Positions 9,247 to 18,233 are shown, numbered from the stretch's first letter. The stretch: DNA of 33,433 nucleotides from a bacterium (GCA_017649705.1 JAGCGH010000144.1:1-33433), one strand, 5' to 3'. Numbers and translations: made by a program. The notes: a model not told the origin generated them from the sequence alone.

Positions 9247-10353
9247 ATGAGGCTAGATAAAGTGATAAAAAGTATATCTGTTGCAAACGCAGCAGTAAAG
9301 AACACGGCATCTCCTGTTAAAATCGACGGATGGTATCCAGCATATAGTGCGTCTGGGCAAGACGTCTGGCTTCCAAATTATAGATTTGACAAAAAAGGAA
9401 TAGTAGTAAGTGCTGTTGGTGCAAGATGCGGAAAAGCATTTAAGGCGGATGGCAAATGGAACATATGTGCTAATACACATGCTTTAATTGTTGATGAGGC
9501 ATTAGCAGATAGAGACTATTGTTGGTATATGTTAAACAACGAAAACTGGTGGATTAAAGGAGGTTCAGCTCAGCCATTTGTCAAAGTTAAAGACTCTCTT
9601 AAAAGAGAACACAATTTCCCTCCAATTGCTAAGCAAAAAATAATAGTTCAAAAACTAAATACTGTTGCAAGTTTAATTAATTTAAGACAAAAAGAAATAA
9701 CCATTTTAGACAATCTCATCAAAGCCCGATTTGTCGAGATGTTTGGCAATCCAGTTATAAACGATAAAGGGTGGAAACAGAAATTTCTAGGTGATACTAC
9801 CTTAAAAATAGGATCTGGTGCTACTCCTAGAGGTGGAAAAGAAGCATATCAAGAAAAAGGCATTTCATTTATCCGAAGCATGAATGTTCACAATGGTAGA
9901 TTCGAATATAAAGAATTGGCACATATTTCAGACAAACTAGCCGAAGAATTAAACAATGTTACTGTTAATAAAAACGATGTGTTGCTCAATATTACTGGAG
10001 CTTCAGTAGCTCGATCCTGTGTTGTTCCAAGCAATGTTTTACCTGCTCGGGTTAATCAGCATGTCTGTATTATTAGATGTAAGGAATGTCTTATTCCAGA
10101 ATTTTTAAATGAATTGCTCATAAATGACGATTCCCAAAAAATGCTATGGATTATTGCTGGTAGCGGTGCCACAAGAGAAGCAATAACAAAACAGCAAGTT
10201 GAGAACTTGCAAATAATCTTGCCACCTATAGAATTGCAAAATGAATTTGTGATATTTAGTAAAAAAATTGAAGAATTAAAAATCAATATTAAAAATGTTT
10301 TAGCTAGCATTCAGCTTTTATATAACAAATTAATGCACATTTACTTTGATTAA
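9247..10353 (+). CDS. hsdS: Type I restriction-modification specificity subunit HsdS
   Basis: 368 residues from ATG at 9247. This start is preferred over an upstream in-frame TTG at 9232 because GAGG is correctly spaced before it. Two target-recognition domains are seen: the first at about 1-125 and the second from about 170. Each is followed by the conserved helical spacer with its characteristic proline-rich entry (FPPIAKQKIIVQKL near 125, and LPPIELQNEF near 325). The KARFVEMFGNP segment marks the end of the central spacer. HsdS reads the bipartite DNA site for the HsdM/HsdR complex. The target sequence cannot be predicted by eye. The gene is very AT-rich. It precedes the HEPN gene by 17 bases. 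Confidence 0.94.
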   Translation: MRLDKVIKSISVANAAVKNTASPVKIDGWYPAYSASGQDVWLPNYRFDKKGIVVSAVGARCGKAFKADGKWNICANTHALIVDEALADRDYCWYMLNNENWWIKGGSAQPFVKVKDSLKREHNFPPIAKQKIIVQKLNTVASLINLRQKEITILDNLIKARFVEMFGNPVINDKGWKQKFLGDTTLKIGSGATPRGGKEAYQEKGISFIRSMNVHNGRFEYKELAHISDKLAEELNNVTVNKNDVLLNITGASVARSCVVPSNVLPARVNQHVCIIRCKECLIPEFLNELLINDDSQKMLWIIAGSGATREAITKQQVENLQIILPPIELQNEFVIFSKKIEELKINIKNVLASIQLLYNKLMHIYFD

Positions 10354-10370
10354 GCCAGAAGGAGATAAAG

Positions 10371-11702
10371 ATGAACGAAACCTTATTGACATACTCCATC
10401 AACAAAATATCCTCTTTAAAACACTATTACGAAGTTGAAAAAGAAAACATTAAACAAACAAGTGAGAAAGAGAAGAAAAAACACATTATAGGAGCAATGA
10501 TAGATAATTATTTATCCCTTCTTGCGTTCTCTAATGAAGATTTAAAAAAAGACGAACATTTTTTGTGGATGGAAAAAGAAGCGTCTAAATTTATTGAAAA
10601 AATAGAAGTATTTAAAGAAGGAAAATCAAAAAGAGTTTCTTTTCGTTTCTTGTCAGAAGACATTGCAAAGGCTGTTGGTAATATCAGCGAAGAAAGCAGA
10701 CTATATGATCAGTTTGAAGAAATGCCAGATATTTTGGGAAGCACAATGCTTATTATGTTAATTACTAGGTTTGAAGAATTTTTTACATTTTTCCTATCTA
10801 CGTTGTATGTTAAGTACCCAGAAAAATATCTTAACAATCAACAATTGGCTTTTTCAGAAATACAGTCAGGAGATATTGAAGAAATAAAGAAGAATCTGGT
10901 TAAACGTGAAGTTGAAGCAAAAATGCGTGAAAACTTTAAAGAATGGTTTAAAATTTACAGTTCTCACGGACTGAGCAAATCTTCCTTCGAAAACGATCTT
11001 GTAACACTTGAAGAAATCTACGCTAGAAGGAATGTTCTTGTTCATAACTCCGGAATAGTTAATGCCTCTTATTTAAATTCCGTCTCAAACTCGTGTGAAA
11101 AAGAAGGAAATAAATTGGCAGTTGATGAAAACTATATGAACTCTGCTTTTAATACAGTTAATCGAATAGTTGTTTTAATGATGATTGAAGCATCGAAATT
11201 AAACAAAAATAATAAAGATAAATATTTGAAGCGTATTTTTGTGTCCCTGTTTAACATGCTGAGAAGTGAAGAATTTGCAGTATGTGAACCCGCATATGGA
11301 GAATTGTATGAAAAGCGCGACTTAAATACTGAGATAAAGATAATGTCAAAAATAAATAAGTGGATATGCATTATTGCATTAAGAGGGAAAGAAGAGGTTG
11401 AAGAAGAAATCAAAGCTTTTGATGTTTCGGCTTTAAATTCCATGTTTAAAATGGCAAAAGAAATACTTCTTGAGAATTATGAAACTGCAAATAAATTGCT
11501 TGAAGGCCTAATAAAAACTAAAGAGATATTGTCTTCGGCAATAGAAGAATGGCCACTTTTTAGGTGGTATAGGCAATCGGAACAATATTCAGTATTAAAA
11601 TTAAAATTCCCAGAAGATTTCAAACTAGAAAGTACTGAAATAGAACAACAAAACCGGAAAAATCTTGATAAGCAAGAATATATTGATAGCAACAAAAACT
11701 GA
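10371..11702 (+). CDS. HEPN-domain protein, putative RNase within the hsd locus
   Basis: 443 residues, mostly helical and lysine/glutamate-rich, with no signal peptide. The segment about 120-230 looks like a HEPN domain: a helix with acidic and aromatic residues (ITRFEEFFTFF, about 131-141), then ARRNVLVHNSG, which has the R-x4-H signature (Arg220, His225) and the RN-xxx-H spelling of catalytic HEPN RNases. No ATPase motif is present. The remaining sequence is unrecognised helical protein. The family contains many toxins and abortive-infection RNases. It starts 17 bases after hsdS with GGAGAT before the ATG, inside the hsd operon and ahead of hsdR, the same slot held by the anticodon nuclease PrrC in EcoprrI. 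RNase activity and a role triggered by HsdMSR disturbance are inferences. Confidence 0.7.
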   Translation: MNETLLTYSINKISSLKHYYEVEKENIKQTSEKEKKKHIIGAMIDNYLSLLAFSNEDLKKDEHFLWMEKEASKFIEKIEVFKEGKSKRVSFRFLSEDIAKAVGNISEESRLYDQFEEMPDILGSTMLIMLITRFEEFFTFFLSTLYVKYPEKYLNNQQLAFSEIQSGDIEEIKKNLVKREVEAKMRENFKEWFKIYSSHGLSKSSFENDLVTLEEIYARRNVLVHNSGIVNASYLNSVSNSCEKEGNKLAVDENYMNSAFNTVNRIVVLMMIEASKLNKNNKDKYLKRIFVSLFNMLRSEEFAVCEPAYGELYEKRDLNTEIKIMSKINKWICIIALRGKEEVEEEIKAFDVSALNSMFKMAKEILLENYETANKLLEGLIKTKEILSSAIEEWPLFRWYRQSEQYSVLKLKFPEDFKLESTEIEQQNRKNLDKQEYIDSNKN

Positions 11703-11736
11703 ACTTCCCATTAAGCGAATCAAAAATCTTTAATGA

Positions 11737-11746
11737 TGTCATAGTT
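11737..11746 (+). promoter_or_regulatory. Operator-like site upstream of hsdR
   Basis: TGTCATAGTT matches 9 of 10 bases of the TGACATAGTT core repeated at the fic promoter, and lies 20 bases before the hsdR start. The 64-base gap between the HEPN gene and hsdR could hold a separate promoter, though no clear -35/-10 pair was found. Shared control of fic-hsdMS and hsdR is inferred. Confidence 0.4.
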
Positions 11747-11766
11747 TTTCATCTAGGGGACGAAGA

Positions 11767-14700
11767 ATGACAAACTTTGAAATATTCAAAAGCTATCCTG
11801 AATTTGCTTCATTTTCGGAATTAGCAATCACGGCAGAAAAAGTTTGCAGCAGTAATCCAAAGGCCTGTGCCATATACTGCTTTCAAACTTTGGATTGTGC
11901 TGTCAAATGGATGTATTCTGTGGACAACAAGCTTATTTTGCCTGAGGATAGTAGTTTCTTTGATCTTGTATCCTCGAATGAGTTTAAGTCGATAGTTGAT
12001 CCTAGCCTTTTACAGAGAATTGAATATATACATAAGCTTGGTGCTACTGCTGAGCATAAGGGGAAGAAAATATCGGTAGAACAGGCTTCTCTTTGCCTTG
12101 AGAATCTATATGTTTTACTAGACTTTATTGCGTTCTGCTATAGTGAGAATTATGAAAAGAAGGAATTTGATCCTTCCCTACTCACTAAGGAATGTCCGAA
12201 AGAAGCATTGCCAAAAGAAGAGAATGTCTTTAAGCTTTCAACTCCTGTTATAGCGAATGATGAGGAGAGAGAAAGGTTTTCTTCGAGGCGAGAAAGGCAG
12301 CTTAGGAATTACATTCCTCGAACACTTGATATTTCCGAGTATAAGACTCGTAAGCTTTATATCGACACAATGCTGCTTGATGCAGGTTGGATAGAAGGAC
12401 AAAACTGGATTAACGAGTATGAATTAGAAGGAATGCCTAATCAAGCCGGATTAGGCTTTGCTGATTATGTTCTTTTCGGAGATGATGGCCTTATCTTGGC
12501 GGTGATTGAAGCAAAGAAGACTTGTGTAAGCGTTGAGAAAGGAAGGCAGCAAGCTAAGTTATATGCTGATTTGATTGAAAAGAAACAAAATTATAGGCCT
12601 GTAGTTTTTTTAACAAACGGATTTGATACCAGGCTTATTGACAATCAATATCCTGAAAGGAAAGTTGCCTGTATCTACTCGAAAAGAGATTTGGAGAAAC
12701 AGTTTAACCTTAAGAAGACTAGACAAAAATTTGACAATATTAGCGTTGATAAGGGTATAGCGGGACGCTACTATCAAGAAGCAGCCATTAAAGCCGTATG
12801 TGAAGACTTTGACAAGAACAATCGCCGCAAAGCCTTGCTGGTTATGGCTACTGGATCTGGCAAAACCAGAACTGTTATTGCGCTTTGCAAAGTCCTGATG
12901 GAAAAGGGATGGATTAAGAATATATTATTCTTGGCAGATCGCACGCCATTGGTTAAACAGGCTAAAAAAGCTTTTACTAAGTTTATTCCGAGCCTTTCAG
13001 CAACGAATATTTGTGAAGAAAGAAATGCCTATGATTCCCGTTGCATACTATCAACTTATCAGACTATGATCAATTGCATTGATAAAGTTGAAGATGCAGA
13101 TGGAAAGATATTTTCATGCGGGCATTTTGATCTCGTTATATGCGATGAGGCGCATCGTTCAATCTATAACAAGTACAAAGATATTTTCAATTACTTTGAT
13201 GCTCCCCTAATAGGTCTGACCGCTACTCCTAAGGATGAAATTGACAAGAATACATATGAGATTTTTGAACTGGCTAACGGAATGCCTACTTATGGGTATG
13301 AACTTGCTCAAGCGGTAACGGACGGATTTCTTGTTGATTATTTGTCAGTAGAAACTACCCTGAAGTTTGTTCAGGAAGGTATTACCTATGATGAATTATC
13401 AGAGGAAGACAAAGAGGCATATGAGGAAACATTTAAAGACGAGGATGGCAACATCCCAGAAAAGATAGAAGCCTCTGCTTTAAACGAGTGGATATTTAAT
13501 GAAGACACAATTGCTAAGGTTCTCAATATTTTGATGACTGACGGGTTGAAAGTTGATTGCGGAAATAAAATAGGAAAAACTATAATTTTCGCTAAAAATC
13601 ATACTCATGCAGAAAAGATTTTCGAAGTGTTTGGCAAACAGTATCCAAATCTTGTCGATTATGCCAAAGTCATCGATAATTACATGACATATGCTCAAAG
13701 TGTAATAGATGATTTTGCTGATCCAAACAAATTGCCGCAAATTGCTATTTCTGTGGATATGCTAGACACCGGTATTGACGTGCCTGAAATACTTAACCTG
13801 GTGTTTTTCAAGAAAGTATTGAGCAAAGCTAAGTTCTGGCAAATGATAGGACGCGGCACGCGTCTGTGCCCCTGTTTACTTGATGGTAAGGATAAAGATA
13901 AGTTTTATATCTTTGATTTCTGCGGCAACTTTGAATTCTTCAGACTAAACAAAGGAAAGGCTTCTGCAAATGCTATGGCTTTACAGGGGGCCATTTTTCT
14001 CCTTAAGGCTAGGATCGCAGAAAAACTACAGGCATTAGAATATCAAACTAAAGAACTGATAGCTTTTCGTGAAAGGCTTGTAAACGATATGCTGTCAAAG
14101 GTACAAGCGCTAAACAGAGAAAATTTTGCTGTCAAACAACACTTGAGATATGTTAACTATTATTCTGAAAAGAAAAACTACACTACTCTAACTTTTGAAG
14201 ATTTAAGAATCCTTAAAGAAGAAATAGTTCCATTGGTTGAGCCAGAACAAGATGAAATCAAAGCCTTGAGATTTGATGATTTGTTATATGGGATAGAACT
14301 TGCTTATCTGGCGAAATCCCCTTGGAATAGTTCCAGAAAAGATCTTATAAATAATGTTCAGGAAATCGCTAAAATTGCCAATGTTCCTGAGATTATTGCC
14401 CATGCAGAAATCATCCATAAGATTTTGCACACTGACTTCCTGGATACCGCCGGTATTAATGAATTCGAGTGCATTCGTGAAGAAATTCGAAATTTGCTGA
14501 AATACATTCCGAATAATTCTGTCAAATATAATACGAATTTCGAAGATGATATTCTTAATACAGAAATTCACGAAGCTGAACTTGAAACTGTCTATTTCGC
14601 GAATTATAAAGTAAAAGCCGAATCTTATATCAGAACACATCAAGATAACGAAGCAATATCAAAGCTGAAATACAATATACCTTTAACAGATGGCGATATC

Positions 14701-15057
14701 AAAGAATTAGAGAGAATTCTTTGGAAAGAAATAGGCACAAAGGAAGAATACAGCGCAGAATATGGTGAAAAGCCGCTTGGAATTTTAGTGCGCAGTATTG
14801 TTGGGCTGGACATGAAAGCGGCAAAAGAAGCCTTCTCCGACTATTTGACCAAAGCGAACTTCAATAGTCGCCAAATATATTTCCTTAACCAGATAATAGA
14901 GTATATTGTGCAGAACGGCACAATGAGTGATTTTTCCGTACTACAGGAAACTCCGTTTACGGATCAAGGAAGTATCGCTGAAGTCTTCGATATGAAAGCA
15001 TGGGCAGGCATAAGAAATACCATTGAAAGGATCAACGCTAATGCTGTAATTGCATAA
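11767..15057 (+). CDS. hsdR: Type I restriction endonuclease subunit HsdR
   Basis: 1096 residues. The first ~130 residues form a helical DUF4145-like domain (RIEYIHKLGATAEHKG), common on HsdR proteins of the EcoEI/EcoR124-like branch. The nuclease domain has a PD-(D/E)xK pattern (FADYVLF with Asp233; AVIEAKK with Glu248 and Lys250). The helicase motor has Walker A ATGSGKT (361-367), DEAH (460-463) and LTATP as motif III. The C-terminal half is the family's helical coupling region. It should translocate DNA and cleave when HsdS meets an unmethylated site. AGGGGA precedes the ATG. The gene is intact. It ends 38 bases before a strong bidirectional terminator. Confidence 0.95.
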   Translation: MTNFEIFKSYPEFASFSELAITAEKVCSSNPKACAIYCFQTLDCAVKWMYSVDNKLILPEDSSFFDLVSSNEFKSIVDPSLLQRIEYIHKLGATAEHKGKKISVEQASLCLENLYVLLDFIAFCYSENYEKKEFDPSLLTKECPKEALPKEENVFKLSTPVIANDEERERFSSRRERQLRNYIPRTLDISEYKTRKLYIDTMLLDAGWIEGQNWINEYELEGMPNQAGLGFADYVLFGDDGLILAVIEAKKTCVSVEKGRQQAKLYADLIEKKQNYRPVVFLTNGFDTRLIDNQYPERKVACIYSKRDLEKQFNLKKTRQKFDNISVDKGIAGRYYQEAAIKAVCEDFDKNNRRKALLVMATGSGKTRTVIALCKVLMEKGWIKNILFLADRTPLVKQAKKAFTKFIPSLSATNICEERNAYDSRCILSTYQTMINCIDKVEDADGKIFSCGHFDLVICDEAHRSIYNKYKDIFNYFDAPLIGLTATPKDEIDKNTYEIFELANGMPTYGYELAQAVTDGFLVDYLSVETTLKFVQEGITYDELSEEDKEAYEETFKDEDGNIPEKIEASALNEWIFNEDTIAKVLNILMTDGLKVDCGNKIGKTIIFAKNHTHAEKIFEVFGKQYPNLVDYAKVIDNYMTYAQSVIDDFADPNKLPQIAISVDMLDTGIDVPEILNLVFFKKVLSKAKFWQMIGRGTRLCPCLLDGKDKDKFYIFDFCGNFEFFRLNKGKASANAMALQGAIFLLKARIAEKLQALEYQTKELIAFRERLVNDMLSKVQALNRENFAVKQHLRYVNYYSEKKNYTTLTFEDLRILKEEIVPLVEPEQDEIKALRFDDLLYGIELAYLAKSPWNSSRKDLINNVQEIAKIANVPEIIAHAEIIHKILHTDFLDTAGINEFECIREEIRNLLKYIPNNSVKYNTNFEDDILNTEIHEAELETVYFANYKVKAESYIRTHQDNEAISKLKYNIPLTDGDIKELERILWKEIGTKEEYSAEYGEKPLGILVRSIVGLDMKAAKEAFSDYLTKANFNSRQIYFLNQIIEYIVQNGTMSDFSVLQETPFTDQGSIAEVFDMKAWAGIRNTIERINANAVIA

Positions 15058-15095
15058 GATTGATTATGATCTGATTGTTTACAACTGTGGAAAAT

Positions 15096-15129
15096 AAAAA
15101 AAGCGCTTTCATTCGAAAGCGCTTTTTTT
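15096..15129. terminator. Bidirectional terminator between hsdR and the GH3 gene
   Basis: AAAAAAAGCGCTTTC (15096-15110), loop ATTC, and the exact complement (15115-15129) form a 15-bp stem with an A-run on one side and a T-run on the other. It works for hsdR on the plus strand and for the GH3 gene on the minus strand. Confidence 0.9.
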
Positions 15130-15149
15130 GTATGCCTTGATCCTCTCCG

Positions 15150-18100
15150 TTATTCGCTCGTCAGATCAAGGTAGTTGATGTTGAACTGGCCGCCCAGGGA
15201 GACGATCTTCAGTTCCTGCTCGCCTTCCGCGAGTTCCAGTTCCGCGACGTTCTCGTCGGTCTGCCAGGCTTGCCAATTGCCGGTCTTCACTTTGTTTTCC
15301 CAAACGAACTTTTCCTGGCCGTTCAGAAGAGCTTTTGCGGCGCCGCTTCCGTCCGGAGAGGAGAAGCGCACGCTGACTTTGTAAGTTCCCGGCGTTTTGA
15401 CATTGAGCTTGTAGGCGAAGTAACTTCCCTTTGCGCTGATGTTGGTAAGATTCCTGCCGCCGGTCTCGTCCTGGCAGGTCTCAGCGCCGAGGCCGGAGCT
15501 GATCTTCCCGGCTTCCGTGCCAATGAGGCGCCAGAGATTTCCTTCCGGCTGCTCAGTGACAGCGAAGGGCTTCTTGGGAGCGTTTTTCGCGTACTGCGCG
15601 GCTTTCCTGAGCAGAGGATCCACGCTGAACCTAAGTTCGTCCAGGGAAACGAGGCCCAGCTTGTAAGCCGCTATGAGTTTCTTGGTCTCGCCCCAGGGCA
15701 TCTGGATGTTGCAGCCACCCTTGACCTCTTTCCAACAGACGCTGTGGCTGCCCCAGTCGGTCGTGACGAAGCCGTCGAAGCCCCACTCGCCTCTCAGAAG
15801 GTCAGTAAGCAGCGCTTTCGATTCGGCGGTATGGATTCCGTTGAAGCAGTTGTAAGAGCACATTATCGCCCAGGGATTTGCCTCTTTCACGGCGATCTCG
15901 AAAGCCTTGAGATAAATTTCCCTCAGCGCTCTTTCGCTCAATCTGGAATCGTTGTTAAGGCGGTTTTCCTCGCGGTTGTTGGCGCAGAAGTGCTTCATCT
16001 CCACGCCGCGGTCGCCGTTGGCCTGCACGCCCTTTATGAGGGCGGCGGCCAGCGTTCCAGTCAGATAGGGATCTTCGGAATAATACTCGAAATTGCGGCC
16101 GCAAAGAGGATCCCTGTGGATGTTGAGGCCCGGGGCCAGCCAGACGGCGATGCCGGCCTTCTCCATTTCCTCGCCGATGGCGCGGCCGATCTTACCCAAA
16201 AGCTCGGTGTCCCAGGTGCAGGCCAGCAAAGCTTCCACGGGCCAGGCGGTCTGGGGGTCGTTGAGGCGCAATCCCGCCGGTCCGTCGGCGGTGTGCAGCG
16301 TTTCCACCTCGCGTTCAGACATGCTGCCCACGCTGCCGGTGGAACTGACGCCGCTGCCCTGTCCGCAGGAAAGGGCCGCCAGTTCCTCCACGGTGAGAGA
16401 GTCTATGAAAGCCTCAAGTTTGTCGGGATCGGCGATTACTTCCTCGAAGGACATTTCCCCACCCTTGGGAAGTTCCTTCAGAGCCGGCCATTCGGGGGCC
16501 TTTATTGCCTCGGGGGCGTTCAGGGCGATCCCATAGATGTAGGCGTGGTCGTCCGGGCTCAGGTTTTTGATCCTGAGAATGTGGTAGCCCGAGGAGGAAT
16601 GGAAACGCCAAGGTTCCGTGGAAACTTTTTCGCCTTCCGCGGAAACTGTAATATCCTCGTATTTGCCAAGGTCTATGGAGGCGGAAAGCTTGGCGCCGCC
16701 GTTCACCGCCAGCCTAAGGTCGTCCGGTTCGCCGTCGTTGTTGTAGACGAGGTATTCGATCCACTCGCCCTTGGGCAGGATCAAAGACGCGGGTTCCTTC
16801 GTGAAGTCCAGTCCGTTGCTGGTCCAGGCGTTCCAGCCTCTTTTCCTGAGGCAGAAGGGAGACATGACCTGGCCGTTGTCCTTGACGAGCCCGAGCGCCT
16901 CCTGATCCTCTAAGGTTCCCTTGTACGGCAGGGCGTAGGTGCCGTCGGACTTCAGGACGCTGTCAAGGAAAATGGGCGGCGGCAGCTTGGCCAATCCTTC
17001 CGTCTGAAGGACGTCCGTGCAGGTACGGGAGTAGGTGGCCATGATGCCTTTTTCCTTGGCGTCCCTGACGGAATTGCCGACGTAGATGTTGTAGGTGCCC
17101 GGCTCCATCAGATAGCAGCGCTTGGGGCTCTCCTGAAAAGTTTTCATCTGTTCCAGGGGGAAGGAGACGGTTATGGTCTCGCTCTCGCCCGGCGCGAGAA
17201 GTTTCGTCTTTTTGTAGGCGGCCAGCTCCATGGCGGGATTTCCCAGCCTGCCCTGCGGACGCGAGAAATAGACCTGGACCACTTCGCGGCCGGGGAAATT
17301 TCCGACGTTTCTTATTTTCGCTTCCAGACTGAAGGCGTTGTTTTTGATGGAAGGCTGGAGCAATTCGTAGATGAACCGCGTGTAGGACATGCCGTAGCCG
17401 AAGGGATAGCGGACTTTCAGGCCTTCGGGATCGAAGGTCTCAAAATAACGGTAGCCTACGTAAATATCTTCCTTATAGTCCGTGTATTCCCTGCTCTCCC
17501 TGAAGCAGGAGGAGGAGGGATAATCCTTGTACTCTTTGGCGATGGTGTCGGCCAATTTGCCGCAGGGTGAGAAATCGCCGCAGGCAATATCCCAGAAGGC
17601 ATTGCCGCCTTCCATGCCGGGCTGCCAGACCAAAATGAGAGCGTCCACGGGATAGCGGTCGATAAAGGAGAGATCTATGAGGGCGCCGCTGTTCACGACC
17701 ACGATGACTTTGTAGAAGCCGGCCTTGGCGGTCTCGGATAAAAGCTTCTCTTCATCGTCGGTCAGGTAGTAGTCGCCTTTGATGAGCTGCCTTGCGCTGT
17801 TCTCACCGCAGTTGCGGGAGATGAAGACGAAGGCCGCGGGATAATTCTCGGCGGTCTTCTGCAGTTCCTCGAGCGTCGGAAAATAATTTTCCTCAGCCTT
17901 GTATTTTTCCGCCAGCTCTTTGTCGATCACAATGTCGCCCTTCTCCGCTCTCGCTTCGGCGCCCATAAGGAAGTTGACGGAATAGTAAGCGTAGACGTCG
18001 CCGGAACCGGTGCCGGTCTGGCTGAAGTGGATCTGAGCTTTGCCTATGAGAGCGACCTTCTCGCCTTTGGCGATCGGCAGGGCGTTCTTTTTGTTTTCAA

Positions 18101-18233
18101 GAAGCACCATGCCTTCCGCGGCGGCTTGGCGGCAGAGCGCGGCGTGTTCGGGATTGGGGGCGGGGGTTTCCGCGCAAAGGATATTCACAGCGCCGAAAAT
18201 AATAAGCGCCGCCAAAGGAAAGTGCATTCTCAT
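15150..18233 (-). CDS. Secreted glycoside hydrolase family 3 enzyme, permuted domain order
   Basis: 1027 residues with a signal peptide (about 1-21, ending LCA before ETP). The domain order is reversed relative to most GH3 enzymes. The (alpha/beta)6 C-type domain comes first (about 35-290, with EGMVLLENKKNALPI and YPFGYGMSYT), then a fibronectin III-like domain (about 295-385), then a beta-rich segment (about 465-575) that may be a carbohydrate-binding module. The TIM-barrel N-type domain follows (about 600-885), with the nucleophile Asp826 in TTDWGSHS and KHFCANNRE/GRNFEYYSEDP motifs. A CBM6/35-like module closes the protein (about 895-1027). Such C-to-N arrangements are known in Ruminococcus and Butyrivibrio beta-glucosidases. 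It should remove sugar units from plant or host glycans; specificity is not predictable. AAGGAGACATCC precedes the ATG. Confidence 0.92.
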   Translation of the reverse strand: MRMHFPLAALIIFGAVNILCAETPAPNPEHAALCRQAAAEGMVLLENKKNALPIAKGEKVALIGKAQIHFSQTGTGSGDVYAYYSVNFLMGAEARAEKGDIVIDKELAEKYKAEENYFPTLEELQKTAENYPAAFVFISRNCGENSARQLIKGDYYLTDDEEKLLSETAKAGFYKVIVVVNSGALIDLSFIDRYPVDALILVWQPGMEGGNAFWDIACGDFSPCGKLADTIAKEYKDYPSSSCFRESREYTDYKEDIYVGYRYFETFDPEGLKVRYPFGYGMSYTRFIYELLQPSIKNNAFSLEAKIRNVGNFPGREVVQVYFSRPQGRLGNPAMELAAYKKTKLLAPGESETITVSFPLEQMKTFQESPKRCYLMEPGTYNIYVGNSVRDAKEKGIMATYSRTCTDVLQTEGLAKLPPPIFLDSVLKSDGTYALPYKGTLEDQEALGLVKDNGQVMSPFCLRKRGWNAWTSNGLDFTKEPASLILPKGEWIEYLVYNNDGEPDDLRLAVNGGAKLSASIDLGKYEDITVSAEGEKVSTEPWRFHSSSGYHILRIKNLSPDDHAYIYGIALNAPEAIKAPEWPALKELPKGGEMSFEEVIADPDKLEAFIDSLTVEELAALSCGQGSGVSSTGSVGSMSEREVETLHTADGPAGLRLNDPQTAWPVEALLACTWDTELLGKIGRAIGEEMEKAGIAVWLAPGLNIHRDPLCGRNFEYYSEDPYLTGTLAAALIKGVQANGDRGVEMKHFCANNREENRLNNDSRLSERALREIYLKAFEIAVKEANPWAIMCSYNCFNGIHTAESKALLTDLLRGEWGFDGFVTTDWGSHSVCWKEVKGGCNIQMPWGETKKLIAAYKLGLVSLDELRFSVDPLLRKAAQYAKNAPKKPFAVTEQPEGNLWRLIGTEAGKISSGLGAETCQDETGGRNLTNISAKGSYFAYKLNVKTPGTYKVSVRFSSPDGSGAAKALLNGQEKFVWENKVKTGNWQAWQTDENVAELELAEGEQELKIVSLGGQFNINYLDLTSE

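Larger units (their letters stand above)
6473..15130 (+). other. AT-rich defence island (Fic, type I restriction-modification, HEPN)
   Basis: From the base after the guaA stop to the terminator at 15096-15129 the DNA is visibly richer in A and T than either flank. Codons shift towards A/T-ending choices, with hsdS and the HEPN gene the most AT-rich. It holds fic, hsdM, hsdS, a HEPN-domain gene and hsdR, all on the plus strand. The pattern suggests horizontal acquisition next to guaA. No integrase, transposase or copy of the guaA 3' end was found at the far boundary, so the insertion mechanism is not visible. Confidence 0.75.

Noticed and set aside
15058-15149. Right attachment site duplicating the guaA 3' end
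   Set aside because: No stretch resembling the end of guaA (GAGTGGGAATAA) is present here, so an att-flanked island is not supported.
16093-16536. Small plus-strand genes within the GH3 region
   Set aside because: Short frames without ribosome sites, antisense to conserved catalytic motifs.
15270-16913. 547-codon plus-strand open frame opposite the GH3 gene
   Set aside because: Antisense shadow of the catalytic GH3 region, with no ribosome site or motif. The same applies to 80-1090, 1201-2160, 2275-3144, 4982-5971, 21260-22381 and 27357-28334.
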